From Halovulum sp039190275 (GTDB taxonomy: Bacteria; Pseudomonadota; Alphaproteobacteria; Rhodobacterales; Rhodobacteraceae), in assembly GCA_039190275.1 (NCBI GenBank), contig JBCCYF010000002.1, forward strand, positions 1 to 64,000: DNA of 64,000 nt, read 5' to 3'. This document shows positions 1 through 9,266 of this stretch, one piece after another (the first letter of the stretch is position 1; each line of letters opens with the position of its first letter). Position numbers and translations under genes: made by a program. The notes beneath the pieces were generated by a model. It was not told the DNA's origin and searched no databases. It saw nothing but the letters and a program-made list of their open reading frames with translations.

Positions 1-303
1 GTCAAGATCATCTGTGCCAACCACCCAGCACAGCGCCCGGGGGCGGGCAGCGAGCCGGGCTTTTGTGCGTGGATCATCGAGCGTAAACCAACGGGTTCGG
101 CCGGGATCAGGCGCCTCGGGGTCAATGGCGATCAGCTCGAAAAAGCTCTCCTTTCCGGCCTGCATCACACAGTTGTGGGTGCTCATAGCCGCATGTTTGC
201 CGCCGCGCGGCACGGTCACGCCAAGGGCGTCGTTCATCGCGGCGACGCCTTCTTCCAGACTCTGCGCGCCAATCGCGAAATGGTCGATCTTGTTGTTCGG
301 CAT
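1..303 (-). CDS. VOC/glyoxalase-like domain protein, 3' part cut off by window edge
   Basis: Only the first 101 codons are present, read leftwards from an ATG at 303; the gene continues beyond base 1. The reading frame stays open throughout. The N-terminus (MPNNKIDHFAIGAQSLEEGV) and the following G-G-K-H-x-x-M-S-T-H-N segment look like the Glyoxalase_3-type vicinal-oxygen-chelate fold, in which the early His is a likely metal ligand. Such proteins are often isomerases or dioxygenase relatives acting on small catabolic intermediates, but no substrate can be inferred here. An AGGA lies 13 bases before the ATG, so the start is plausible but not certain. Confidence 0.7.
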   Translation of the reverse strand, partial: MPNNKIDHFAIGAQSLEEGVAAMNDALGVTVPRGGKHAAMSTHNCVMQAGKESFFELIAIDPEAPDPGRTRWFTLDDPRTKARLAARPRALCWVVGTDDLD

Positions 304-616
304 GCGGTCGGTCCGTTCCTGGGTCTAAGTTTGCGCGCAGGCTTGCGGCCTGTGCCCTCGGGCAATCGGTACCCGCCGGTAAGATAGTGTTGCGGGAGGG
401 GGCCCCGCGTCCGCAAGAGACCGGCGCGCGTGTCGGCCACGGTCGAACTTGCGACGACACGCAGAGTGGATACAGTGGCCTACCATGGGTATTCCCAAGA
501 CGCGCATGATCAACATCCGAGGTGTCGAATTGACCCTGACATCGCTTCCCTTTTGTGTCAACATTTGGCATTGATGTTCAACATACCAGTACAAAAACGC
601 ATAGGAATTGGCCGCA
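304..616. other. Intergenic region between divergent genes, with a small dyad
   Basis: No credible gene is seen. The two flanking genes diverge, so both promoters should lie here. A short dyad, AACAT (560-564) and ATGTT (574-578) with a 9-base gap, followed by a further TCAACAT at 578-584, sits about 35-55 bases before the oxidoreductase start. It could be an operator, perhaps for the IclR protein encoded downstream, but nothing in the sequence proves that. Confidence 0.4.
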
Positions 617-2911
617 GTGGTGATTGAAACCAAGCTAACGGCAAATCACTGGGGTGTCGGCCTTGCATCCGTGAAAGACGGACGCATCCTGTCGGTGGGG
701 GCACACGCGGATGACCCCGACAGTTCGCCGATAAACGAAAACATCGCGGGCAGCTTGCATGGGCGCGCACGTATTCTGCGCCCGGCGATCCGCAAGAGTT
801 GGTTGGACGGGCGACCCGGCGCGGTCGCTCGGGGGCGGGACAGTTTTGTCGAGGTGAGCTGGGAGCGCGCGCTCGATCTGCTGGCGGAGGCGCTGCGCCA
901 CGTGCGCGAGACCCACGGCAACCAGGGGATCTTTGCGGGATCCTATGGTTGGTCGAGCGCCGGGCGTTTCCACCATGCCCAAGGCCAGCTCAAACGGTTC
1001 CTCAATACCATCGGAGGTTTTGTCCGGTCCGAGGGTAACTATAGCTACAATGCCGCACTGGTGATGATGCCCTATATTGTCGGGCCGTTCCGCGACCACC
1101 TCACCCAGGCGACGCGTTGGCAGGTGATTGCGAAACACAGCAGTATGGTCGTACTGTTTGGCGGTTTGGCCATGCGCAATACCCAGGTCAGCGATGGGGG
1201 TGTCGCGCGGCACCGGATGCTGGACAACCTGCGGGCCTGCGTTGAGGCGGGGGTCACATTTGTAAACATCAGCCCCCTGCGTTCCGACGCCGATGACGTC
1301 CTTGGCGCGCAATGGATGCCGGCACATCCGGGGTCGGATGTCGCGTTGATGCTGGGACTTGCCCACGTTCTTTGGTCTGAAAGTCTGCTCGATCGCGGTT
1401 TCCTGGATCGTTACACAACGGGTTTCGAGCGCTTCGAGGCCTACCTCAGCGGGGCCAGCGATGGTCTGCCCAAAACGCCGGAATGGGCAGAGGCGCAGAC
1501 CGGAATAGCGGCCGATGACATTCGGACACTGGCCCGCCGGATGGCCGCGCATCGCTGTATGATTTCGCTCGCCGCCGGGGTCCAGCGGGCCGACTATGGC
1601 GAACAGCCCATCTGGATGGCCATAACCCTGGCCTCGATGCTGGGACAGATAGGTCTTCCTGGCGGCGGATATACTGTTGGCTACGGCGTGAACGCCAATG
1701 TCGGTAATGTTGACCGCCCGTTCCGGTGTGGGGCGCTGCCACAGGGTCAAAATAATGTCGACGAGATGATCCCCGTCGCGATGATTGCCGAGATGTTGCT
1801 CAATCCCGGCACGCCGTACACTTATCGTGGTGCGATCCGCACCCTTCCGCATGCCCGATTGGTCTGGTGGGCCGGGGGCAACCCGTTCCATCATCATCAG
1901 GATTTGCAGCGGCTGCATGCGGCGTTCCAGCGCCCCGAGACGGTCGTCGTGAATGACATCAACTGGACCGCGACCGCACGGCACGCCGACATTGTGCTGC
2001 CCGTCGCCGCGGCACAGGAGCGGGATGATTTTGGCGCCGGAAAATCGGACAATGGGCTGATCCCGATGCCCCAGCTGGTCCCGCCGCCGGGTGACGCACG
2101 AACCGAGTACATGATTTACTGTGAACTGGCGGACCGGCTGGGATGTCTGGATGCCTATTCCGAGGGGCGCAGATGTGACGACTGGTTGCGGCACATCTGG
2201 GGTCAGACCCGCGACGCCGCAGCTGATCAAGGGCTGGAGCTGCCCGACTGGGACAGCTTTATGGCCGGTGATGTCATAACCCTGCCCGACCCGGCGCCCG
2301 ACCAGGTTTTTCTGGCGGATTTTCGCGCCGACCCCGCGACGCACCGGCTGTCGACCCCAAGTGGCCGGATCGAGATATTCTCCGAGACACTGGCCGCGTT
2401 TCGCCTGGAGGATTGTCTTGGCCATGCCGCGTGGTTTCCGCCACGGGATTTGTCGGCCGGGATGGGTGCATACGCACTGCTTTCGGGTCAGCCGAAGTCG
2501 CGGCTGCATAGCCAACTCGACAACGGTGCCTACAGCCTGCAGCACAAAATCCAGGGCCGTGAGCCTATCCTGATACATCCCGATGATGCGGTCGCGGAGG
2601 GCATCGCCGACGGCGATGTGGTTGAGGTTTATAACAGCCGAGGCCGGTGCCTTGCCGGAGCGCGTGTAACCGATGAGATCATGCGGGGCTGTCTTTTTCT
2701 ATGGACCGGTGCGTGGTGGGATCCCGACTTTGACGCGCCGCAGGCCCGCGACCGCCACGGCAATCCCAATGCCCTGACCCACGATCTGCGCACATCCTCG
2801 TTGTCGCAATCCCCCGCGGCGCATTCGGCGCGTGTGTCATTGCGCCTGTTTGACGGTCCGCTGCCCGAGATTACAGTTCACGCGCCGCCGCCCTTTTCGA
2901 CGCAGGCCTGA
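617..2911 (+). CDS. Molybdopterin S-/N-oxide reductase, BisC-like
   Basis: About 764 residues, close to cytoplasmic biotin sulfoxide reductase (roughly 770). The segment GSYGWSSAGRFHHAQ near residue 115 carries the Ser that ligates molybdenum in DMSO/TMAO/biotin-sulfoxide reductases. There is no N-terminal Cys cluster for a 4Fe-4S centre, as expected for this subgroup, and no twin-arginine signal, so the enzyme should be cytoplasmic. The C-terminal molybdopterin-dinucleotide-binding domain is recognisable (HPDDAVAEGIADGDVVEVYN). A TTG at 608 opens the frame but AGGA at 603-606 is too close to it; GTG at 617 is better spaced. Likely role: reduction of an S- or N-oxide; substrate unknown. Next to an IclR gene and a hydantoinase-type catabolic block. 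Confidence 0.85.
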   Translation: MVIETKLTANHWGVGLASVKDGRILSVGAHADDPDSSPINENIAGSLHGRARILRPAIRKSWLDGRPGAVARGRDSFVEVSWERALDLLAEALRHVRETHGNQGIFAGSYGWSSAGRFHHAQGQLKRFLNTIGGFVRSEGNYSYNAALVMMPYIVGPFRDHLTQATRWQVIAKHSSMVVLFGGLAMRNTQVSDGGVARHRMLDNLRACVEAGVTFVNISPLRSDADDVLGAQWMPAHPGSDVALMLGLAHVLWSESLLDRGFLDRYTTGFERFEAYLSGASDGLPKTPEWAEAQTGIAADDIRTLARRMAAHRCMISLAAGVQRADYGEQPIWMAITLASMLGQIGLPGGGYTVGYGVNANVGNVDRPFRCGALPQGQNNVDEMIPVAMIAEMLLNPGTPYTYRGAIRTLPHARLVWWAGGNPFHHHQDLQRLHAAFQRPETVVVNDINWTATARHADIVLPVAAAQERDDFGAGKSDNGLIPMPQLVPPPGDARTEYMIYCELADRLGCLDAYSEGRRCDDWLRHIWGQTRDAAADQGLELPDWDSFMAGDVITLPDPAPDQVFLADFRADPATHRLSTPSGRIEIFSETLAAFRLEDCLGHAAWFPPRDLSAGMGAYALLSGQPKSRLHSQLDNGAYSLQHKIQGREPILIHPDDAVAEGIADGDVVEVYNSRGRCLAGARVTDEIMRGCLFLWTGAWWDPDFDAPQARDRHGNPNALTHDLRTSSLSQSPAAHSARVSLRLFDGPLPEITVHAPPPFSTQA

Positions 2912-2950
2912 TATCGGGCATCAAACAGAAGAATTTCGGAGGATTATCCC

Positions 2951-3715
2951 ATAGCAGATCTTAAGGAGCCCAAGGTTGATTCGACGCTGGCCAAGGGGCT
3001 GTCGATTCTCGAAAAACTGGCAAGTTCTAACAACAGCATGGGCGTGACTGAACTTTCGAAGGCCCTAAATCTCACGAAATCCAACACATTCCGGCTTTTG
3101 CAGTCGCTGACCACGCTTGGCTACGTGAAACACAACCCGGACAAAACCTATGCCGCTACGCTCAAGACATGGCAGGTGGGCCGTGTTCTATTGGACAATC
3201 TGAACTTGCGTGATCTGGCAGCGCCCGAAATGAAGTACCTTTCCAAAGAGACCGGCGAGACGGTCTATCTGGCCGTGCCCGAGAACCTCGCGGTGGTATA
3301 TATCGACAAGCTGGACAGTCCCAAGCCGATCCGGTCCTGGAACCCGATCGGCGGGTCCGCCCCGATCCACTGCGTGGGGACGGGTAAGGCCATCCTGGCG
3401 CAGAACTACGACACGCTTCGGGCCCATGTCAGTGGCCGGCTTACACGCCATACCGATCTGACGCTCACCAATCTCGCGGAACTCGATGCCGATATTGAGG
3501 AAACCCGGCGCCGCGGTTTTGCCTATGACCGCGGCGAGTTTCGGGATCGCATTGTCAGTCTTGGTGCCGCCATCACATTACCAAGCGGCGAGGCCATCGC
3601 GGCGCTGGGTGTGTCGCTTCCGGATGTGAACATACCCGAAAAAGGGGTGGACTGGCTGGGGTCACTTGTGGCCCATGCGGCGGACAGTATCACATCCAAA
3701 GTTCGGAAAAGCTGA
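2951..3715 (+). CDS. IclR-family transcriptional regulator with apparent AUA start
   Basis: The protein has an N-terminal winged helix (LSKALNLTKSNTFRLLQSL) and a C-terminal IclR effector domain (GETVYLAVPENLAVVYIDKL onwards, with CVGTGKAILA). The first ATG in frame, at 3038, would delete the first helix. Codons upstream of it (ADLKEPKVDSTLAKGLSILE) fit the family N-terminus well. Between the preceding stop at 2909-2911 and 3038 there is no ATG, GTG or TTG in frame. A strong Shine-Dalgarno GGAGGA (2938-2943) lies 7 bases before ATA at 2951, giving 254 residues, a normal family length. I therefore place the start at AUA. Probable regulator of the adjacent catabolic genes. Confidence 0.8.
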   Translation: MADLKEPKVDSTLAKGLSILEKLASSNNSMGVTELSKALNLTKSNTFRLLQSLTTLGYVKHNPDKTYAATLKTWQVGRVLLDNLNLRDLAAPEMKYLSKETGETVYLAVPENLAVVYIDKLDSPKPIRSWNPIGGSAPIHCVGTGKAILAQNYDTLRAHVSGRLTRHTDLTLTNLAELDADIEETRRRGFAYDRGEFRDRIVSLGAAITLPSGEAIAALGVSLPDVNIPEKGVDWLGSLVAHAADSITSKVRKS

Positions 3716-3720
3716 ACAGC

Positions 3721-4122
3721 CTATTTCCTTTCAACCGGCTCGACCGGACCGCCATGCTCGGCCCAGGTTGAAAACCCCTCTTTAAGGTGCGATGCCTCAA
3801 ATCCCATGTCCTGCAGCGTCGCGACGGTGAGCGCGGATCGCCAGCCCGAGGCACAGTGGAACACATATTTCTTGCCCTCCTGCGCGAAAACCTCTTTGTG
3901 ATAAGGGCTGTCAGGGTCGACCCAGAACTCGATCATACCGCGCGGCGCATGCACCGAACCGGGGATCGCGCCGGTACGCTGACGCTCGCGGATGTCGCGG
4001 ATGTCGACAATGACGACATCCGGGTCATCCACCATCTTGAGCAAATCGCCGGTCTCAATTTCCTCGATGCGTGCACGGGCGGATTTGACCATATCCGATG
4101 CGGATAGTTTAAGTTTGCTCAT
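3721..4122 (-). CDS. Rhodanese-like sulfurtransferase, single domain
   Basis: A 133-residue single-domain rhodanese. The active-site loop CASGWRS, with the nucleophilic Cys near residue 90, is intact, and the DVVIVDIRDIRER segment matches the family's first conserved block. Such proteins carry sulfane sulfur as a Cys persulfide. The frame extends upstream to 4221, but those residues do not look like rhodanese, so the ATG at 4122 (MSKLKLSAS) is chosen; its ribosome-binding site is weak. It converges on the IclR gene with a 5-base gap and diverges from the FAD oxidoreductase. A second sulfurtransferase gene (sseA) lies 7 kb downstream. Confidence 0.85.
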   Translation of the reverse strand: MSKLKLSASDMVKSARARIEEIETGDLLKMVDDPDVVIVDIRDIRERQRTGAIPGSVHAPRGMIEFWVDPDSPYHKEVFAQEGKKYVFHCASGWRSALTVATLQDMGFEASHLKEGFSTWAEHGGPVEPVERK

Positions 4123-4125
4123 GGT

Positions 4126-4171
4126 TGTTGTGCCATTATATAGAACGTACTTATCATATATTGACACAACA
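4126..4171. promoter_or_regulatory. Divergent promoter region with dyad TGTTGTG/CACAACA
   Basis: Perfect 7-base arms, TGTTGTG (4126-4132) and CACAACA (4165-4171), are separated by 32 AT-rich bases between the rhodanese and FAD-oxidoreductase starts. On the plus strand TTGACA at 4161-4166 matches a consensus -35 box; CAACAT at 4184-4189 is a poor -10 at 17-base spacing. The dyad could be an operator. Which protein binds it is unknown; the IclR product is the nearest candidate. Confidence 0.4.
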
Positions 4172-4240
4172 GGAGGGTTGATGCAACATTTCGACGGGAC
4201 GTCAGAACGACTATAGCGCATTCATACCGGGTTGCCCGCA

Positions 4241-5515
4241 ATGAAACGAAATGCTGCCATCTCGCTGTGGGACGCCTCTTCAGACGAAGAGGATTACACC
4301 AATCCGACTGTCGGGGACATCTCGGTCGATGTGGCCATCGTTGGCGGCGGGTTTACCGGATTGTCGACCGCCGTGCACTGCGCGGAACGCGGGCTTTCAG
4401 CGCATGTTCTTGAGGCCAATCAAATTGGGTTTGGGGGATCGGGCCGCAATGTCGGTTTGGTGAACGCGGGCGTCTGGCATCCGCCAGCAAAGGTGCGCGA
4501 GAAGTTGGGTGCGGTTTATGGACCGCGTTTTGTCACGCGCTTTGGCGAGGGTCCGGAGAAAGTCTTTTCGCTGATCGAGCGCCACCAGATCCGATGCGAA
4601 GTTACCAAGACGGGAACGATCCATGCTGCGCATGCGCCGTCCGGATTTGCCGACCTGAAATCACGATTCGAGGAATGGACACGCCTCGGCGCACCTGTAC
4701 AACTTCTGGACCGCAACGAAGTCGCCGAGAAGGTCGGGACCGACGTGTTTTATGGTGGCCTGCTGGACGCCCGGGCCGGGACGATCAATCCGATGGGATA
4801 CTGTCGAGGATTGGCGCGGGCAGCGCGCGGCGCGGGCGCGACCATAACCACCGGCGTGCGGGCGCAGAAACTGCGCAAGGAGAACGGTGGATGGCGTGTT
4901 GAAACTGATCAGGGCTGTGTAAGAGCAAAATATGTCGTGTTGGGAACGAATGCCTATACCGACACGCTTTGGCCTGGGCTGAATCGCGTGTTTACCATGA
5001 TCCACTACTTTCAACTGGCCACTGAACCGTTGGGAGATCGCGTGAAAAGCATCCTGCCTGAACGGCAGGGACTGTGGGACACGGGGAAGATCATGTTCTC
5101 GCTCCGCCGCGACGCCCATAATCGGCTGATCATAGGCTCTATGGGAACCATCGTTGGATCTGTCGGAGAAGGGCTGTCGCACCGCTGGGCGCGCAAGAAA
5201 CTTGCCCGGCTTTTCCCAGGGCTAGGGCCGGTACAGTTTGCCGAGGCCTGGCATGGGCAGATCGCGATGACGCCGGACCACTTGCCACGCATCTACAACC
5301 TGGACGAGGGGCTCTATACCTCCATTGGATACAATGGCCGCGGTATCACCACCGGGACACTCTTTGGCGAGGCTATAGCCGGTTTGCTGACCGGCGCAGA
5401 TCCCGTTGACCTGCCACTCCCCATTACGGATGTCGCGCCCGTGACCGGTGCGCCCATCATGTCCCGCCTCTACCAAACCGCGTTTACGGCAAACCAAATT
5501 CTGAGAAGCCTCTGA
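4241..5515 (+). CDS. FAD-dependent amine/amino-acid oxidoreductase (DAO family)
   Basis: About 424 residues. The N-terminal dinucleotide-binding motif VAIVGGGFTGLSTAVH, then LEANQIGFGGSGRNVG, is typical of DAO-fold FAD oxidases resembling gamma-glutamylputrescine oxidase and related secondary-amine oxidases. The C-terminal GYNGRGITTGTLFGEA segment is the second FAD-binding block of this family. The enzyme should oxidise a C-N bond and release an imine that hydrolyses. The frame opens at TTG 4232; the ATG at 4241 is preferred though no clear ribosome-binding site is seen. The stop is 4 bases before the hydantoinase A start, so it is probably co-transcribed with the Hyu genes. Confidence 0.85.
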   Translation: MKRNAAISLWDASSDEEDYTNPTVGDISVDVAIVGGGFTGLSTAVHCAERGLSAHVLEANQIGFGGSGRNVGLVNAGVWHPPAKVREKLGAVYGPRFVTRFGEGPEKVFSLIERHQIRCEVTKTGTIHAAHAPSGFADLKSRFEEWTRLGAPVQLLDRNEVAEKVGTDVFYGGLLDARAGTINPMGYCRGLARAARGAGATITTGVRAQKLRKENGGWRVETDQGCVRAKYVVLGTNAYTDTLWPGLNRVFTMIHYFQLATEPLGDRVKSILPERQGLWDTGKIMFSLRRDAHNRLIIGSMGTIVGSVGEGLSHRWARKKLARLFPGLGPVQFAEAWHGQIAMTPDHLPRIYNLDEGLYTSIGYNGRGITTGTLFGEAIAGLLTGADPVDLPLPITDVAPVTGAPIMSRLYQTAFTANQILRSL

Positions 5516-5519
5516 CCCG

Positions 5520-7607
5520 ATGATCCAAAGCCCTGTTCGCGTTGGTGTCGATATTGGCGGCACATTTACCGATGTCGCGTTGGCCCATCCTGGCGGCCTG
5601 TCGACGTGCAAGGTGCTCACAAACTACAACCGGCCCGAACAGGCTATTCTTGACGGTATTGCTCTGGCTGCCGATCAGGCGGCTGTATCCGCATCGTCCA
5701 TTTCGCAGGTCATCCACGGCACCACATTGGTGACCAATGCGCTTATTGAACGGCGCGGCGCGAGGCTTGCCTTTATCACGACCCAAGGGTTTCGCGATGT
5801 CATTGAGATGCGGTCCGAAAATCGGTTCGAGCAGTATGACCTGAACCTGAAGCTGCCGGTGCCTCTGGTCCCGCGACGCGACAGGCTGACCCTGAACGAG
5901 CGGATGGGCCCATCGGGCGAGGTGCTGCTGCCGCTTGATCCCGATGACGTCTCGGCGATGGTGACGCGCGTCATGGACGGTGGCTATGAGGCCGTCGCTA
6001 TCGGTCTGATGCATGCCTACGCAAATGACGCCCACGAAAAGCAGATGGCAGAAGCGCTGCGGTCCGTCGCACCAGATCTGTCGATTTCCCTCTCCTCGGT
6101 GATCTCGCCCCAAATGCGGGAATTGCCCCGGTTCAACACGGTGATCGCAAATGCCTATGTGCAGCCGCGGGTCGCCGACTACCTTGGGAGGCTGGTCGGA
6201 CGTCTGCGCGAGGCGGACATCGGGGCGCCCGTCTTCATGTTGCATTCGGGCGGTGGCCTCATCTCGGTCGAGACGGCGGCTGAGCAACCGGTGCGACTGC
6301 TGGAGTCCGGCCCGGCCGGTGGTGCGATTTTTGCCGCCGATTTCGCCCGGGCACACGGGCTGGACAAGGTGCTGAGCTTCGACATGGGCGGCACGACGGC
6401 CAAGATCTGCCTGATCGAAGGGGGGGCACCCAAAACCGCCAGCACTTTTGAGCTGGCCAGAACCTATCGGTTCAAGAAAGGGTCTGGAATGACGGTGTCG
6501 ACTCCGGTGGTCGAAATGGTTGAGATCGGCGCTGGCGGTGGCTCGATCGCGCTGATCGATACAATGGGGCGGATCCAGGTCGGACCGAAATCCGCCGGCT
6601 CCGAGCCAGGCCCTGCCTGCTATCAAAGAGGTGGCAACGAAGCGACGGTCACCGACAGCAACCTTCTGCTGGGGCGGCTCGACCCGGACGACTTCGCGGG
6701 TGGCGCCATCCCGCTCTCGCCTGCCGCTTCGGAACGGGCGGTTGCGGCGCGTCTGACCCAAGGAACCGGGCTGAGCGTGCAGGACGCGGCATTCGGCGTA
6801 ATGGAAATGGTCGACGAAAACATGGCCAATGCCGCGCGGGTCCACACTGTGGAGAACGGCCGCGACATTGAGCATTTCACCATGATCGGTTTTGGCGGCG
6901 GCGCCCCGTTGCATGCCTGTCGGCTGTGCGAAAAGCTGGGCATTCGCACCCTCCTGATCCCGCCCGGCGCGGGTGTCGGTTCGGCTATCGGCTTTCTCAA
7001 GGCTCCCGTCAGTTACGAGGCTTCGCGCGGAATGTTCATGCGACTGGCGTCTTTTGACCCGATAGCGGTGAATACGATGTTGGCCGAGCTTGAAGCCGAG
7101 GCGCGCACATTTGTCCGTGCCGGTGCAGCCCAGGCCCAGACCGAAACCCGGCTGACCGCCTTTATGCGGTATGCAGGCCAGGGATGGGAAATACCGGTCC
7201 CACTGCAGTACAAGACTTTTGCCCTGGAAGATGCCGCTCGGATCTTCACCGCGTTCGAGGCCGGGTATCGCAGGTTGTTTGGGCGGACAATTGATGGACT
7301 TGCCTGCGAGATCACCAACTGGTCGCTAAGCGTTGCGACCGTCCTGCCCCAGGCTAAGAAAGTGACGCGCCATGACGGCGGGTCGGGTCTTTCGGGTACG
7401 CGGGTCCGCCAGTTTTTTGATGCCGCACAGCGCCGCATGGTCGACGCTCCGGAAGTCGCGCGCGACAGCATGTGCGCCGGAGCCAGCGTCGAAGGTCCGG
7501 CCATCATTTTCGAGCGCGAAACGACCACCATCGTGACATCGGCCTACAGGGTGACGGGTCAGGGGGATGGAAGCCTGCTTTTGACCCGCAAAGGGGATAC
7601 CGCGTGA
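5520..7607 (+). CDS. hyuA: Hydantoinase/oxoprolinase subunit A (HyuA type)
   Basis: 695 residues, full length for HyuA. The actin-like ATPase fold is visible: VGVDIGGTFTDVAL near the N-terminus (phosphate 1) and FDMGGTTAKICLIEGG around residue 285. Family members with subunit B catalyse ATP-dependent opening of cyclic amides (N-methylhydantoin, 5-oxoproline) or carboxylate ketones (acetophenone and acetone carboxylases), so the substrate cannot be named. Its stop overlaps the subunit B start as GTGA, implying translational coupling and an AB complex. The upstream DAO oxidoreductase and downstream SDR suggest a multi-step catabolic path. Confidence 0.9.
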   Translation: MIQSPVRVGVDIGGTFTDVALAHPGGLSTCKVLTNYNRPEQAILDGIALAADQAAVSASSISQVIHGTTLVTNALIERRGARLAFITTQGFRDVIEMRSENRFEQYDLNLKLPVPLVPRRDRLTLNERMGPSGEVLLPLDPDDVSAMVTRVMDGGYEAVAIGLMHAYANDAHEKQMAEALRSVAPDLSISLSSVISPQMRELPRFNTVIANAYVQPRVADYLGRLVGRLREADIGAPVFMLHSGGGLISVETAAEQPVRLLESGPAGGAIFAADFARAHGLDKVLSFDMGGTTAKICLIEGGAPKTASTFELARTYRFKKGSGMTVSTPVVEMVEIGAGGGSIALIDTMGRIQVGPKSAGSEPGPACYQRGGNEATVTDSNLLLGRLDPDDFAGGAIPLSPAASERAVAARLTQGTGLSVQDAAFGVMEMVDENMANAARVHTVENGRDIEHFTMIGFGGGAPLHACRLCEKLGIRTLLIPPGAGVGSAIGFLKAPVSYEASRGMFMRLASFDPIAVNTMLAELEAEARTFVRAGAAQAQTETRLTAFMRYAGQGWEIPVPLQYKTFALEDAARIFTAFEAGYRRLFGRTIDGLACEITNWSLSVATVLPQAKKVTRHDGGSGLSGTRVRQFFDAAQRRMVDAPEVARDSMCAGASVEGPAIIFERETTTIVTSAYRVTGQGDGSLLLTRKGDTA

Positions 7608-9262
7608 ACCCACCCAGCCAGATCGACTATCAGATCATGTGGAACCGCCTGATTGCGGTTGTCGAGGAGCAGGCGGCGACGCTCATCCGTACCGCGTTCT
7701 CCACCTCCGTGCGCGAGGCCGGTGACCTTTCCGCCGGGCTCTTTGATCGCGGGGGGCGTATGATCGCCCAGGCCGTGACCGGTACGCCGGGCCATGTGAA
7801 CGCGATGGCGGAAAGTGTCACGCATTTCGTGGCGGAGATCGGCGTAGAAGAGATCTTTGAAGGTGATGTTCTGATAACAAATGATCCCTGGATGGGTACG
7901 GGACATCTGCATGACATTACCATCGTCTCGCCCGTCTTTCGCAATCAGACCCACATCGGCTACTTCGCTTGCACCGCGCATGTTGTGGACATCGGGGGGC
8001 GGGGTTTTGGCCCGGACGGCACCGAGGTCTTTGAGGAAGGCCTGCTGATCCCGATCATGAAATTTGCCGAACGCGACGCGGTGTCAAAGGATCTATTGCG
8101 CCTAATACGCGCCAACGTTCGCACGCCTGATCAAACCGTCGGTGATATCTATTCCCTGGCGGCGTGCAATCAGGCTGGTGACCGTCGGCTGCAGGCTATG
8201 CTCGATGAATTCGGCATCGATAATATCGACGGGCTTTCGAATTTCATCATCGATACCAGCCGCGCAGCGACCCATGCCGCAATCGCCAAAGTGCCCGATG
8301 GGTGCTTTGAACACACGATGCAGGTTGATGGCTATGAAGCGCCGGTGCATATGGCGGTGCAGCTGGACATAACGGGTGAAACGCTCCACGCGGATTTTGC
8401 AGGAACCTCGGGCATGAGCAAATTCGGGGTCAATTGCCCCGAGGTATATACCCGCGCCTATGCCTGTTACGGGCTGAAATGCGCGATCGCGCCCGAGGTT
8501 CCCAACAACACCGGTTCGCTAGAGCCATTCCGGATCACCGCGCCCGAGGGTTGTATTCTGGCCGCCACGCGCCCGGCACCCGTTTCGGTGCGCCATGTCA
8601 TGGGGCATCTGGTTCCGGACGTAGTGCTGGGCGCCCTGCACAAGGCCTTGCCCGATACCGTGCCGGCCGAGGGCGCCTCGGCGCTCTGGAACATCCAGAT
8701 ATCGGCACGGCCCAGCGTGCCGATGTCCGATCTGCCCAACCGCGAGGTTCTGATGTTCAATTCGGGCGGGACCGGTGCGCGACCGACCATTGACGGGCTG
8801 TCAGCCACAGCTTTTCCCTCGGGCGTGTCGACCATGAGCGTTGAGGCGACCGAACATGTCGGACCCATAACGGTCTGGCGGAAGGATCTGCGCCCGGACT
8901 CTGGTGGTGCTGGTGCACAGCGTGGCGGACTGGGACAAACGATCGAGATTGAGCCCAGAGACGGCTATGACCTTTACTTTAACGCGATGTTCGATCGCGT
9001 AAGCAATCCTGCGCAAGGCCGCAGCGGCGGATTGCCCGGCGCGGCCGGGCGTGTGGCCCTTGCCGATGGGACCGAACTGCGCTCGAAAGGACGGCAGCTG
9101 ATCGGGAACGGCCAAAGGCTGTGTTTGAGTTTACCGGGCGGTGGAGGGTACGGTCCCCCTGCAAACCGGGAACCCGCCCAGATTGCAGCGGACCTGGACG
9201 CGGAACTCATTACTGAAGAGCAAGCCCGGGCCGACTACGGGTACGATAGCCAACAGGATTGA
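7604..9262 (+). CDS. hyuB: Hydantoinase/oxoprolinase subunit B (HyuB type)
   Basis: 552 residues from a GTG at 7604 that overlaps the subunit A stop by four bases; AAAGGGGA lies just upstream. The N-terminal QIMWNRLIAVVEEQAATLIR and the block GDVLITNDPWMGTGHLHDIT are hallmarks of HyuB, the partner subunit of ATP-dependent hydantoinases and 5-oxoprolinases. The C-terminal PGGGGYGPP motif is also conserved. The frame could extend upstream to 7472 but that part lies inside subunit A and is not HyuB-like. It should form the catalytic complex with the preceding gene. Confidence 0.9.
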   Translation: MNPPSQIDYQIMWNRLIAVVEEQAATLIRTAFSTSVREAGDLSAGLFDRGGRMIAQAVTGTPGHVNAMAESVTHFVAEIGVEEIFEGDVLITNDPWMGTGHLHDITIVSPVFRNQTHIGYFACTAHVVDIGGRGFGPDGTEVFEEGLLIPIMKFAERDAVSKDLLRLIRANVRTPDQTVGDIYSLAACNQAGDRRLQAMLDEFGIDNIDGLSNFIIDTSRAATHAAIAKVPDGCFEHTMQVDGYEAPVHMAVQLDITGETLHADFAGTSGMSKFGVNCPEVYTRAYACYGLKCAIAPEVPNNTGSLEPFRITAPEGCILAATRPAPVSVRHVMGHLVPDVVLGALHKALPDTVPAEGASALWNIQISARPSVPMSDLPNREVLMFNSGGTGARPTIDGLSATAFPSGVSTMSVEATEHVGPITVWRKDLRPDSGGAGAQRGGLGQTIEIEPRDGYDLYFNAMFDRVSNPAQGRSGGLPGAAGRVALADGTELRSKGRQLIGNGQRLCLSLPGGGGYGPPANREPAQIAADLDAELITEEQARADYGYDSQQD

Positions 9263-9266
9263 AAAA

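Noticed and set aside
635..2578. 647-codon open frame on the minus strand opposite the oxide reductase gene
   Set aside because: It is antisense to a clearly recognisable enzyme, shows no family motif, and high GC content explains long shadow frames.
5484..6914. 476-codon minus-strand frame opposite hyuA
   Set aside because: Composition is rich in Arg, His and Gln with no domain; it mirrors the hyuA coding sequence.
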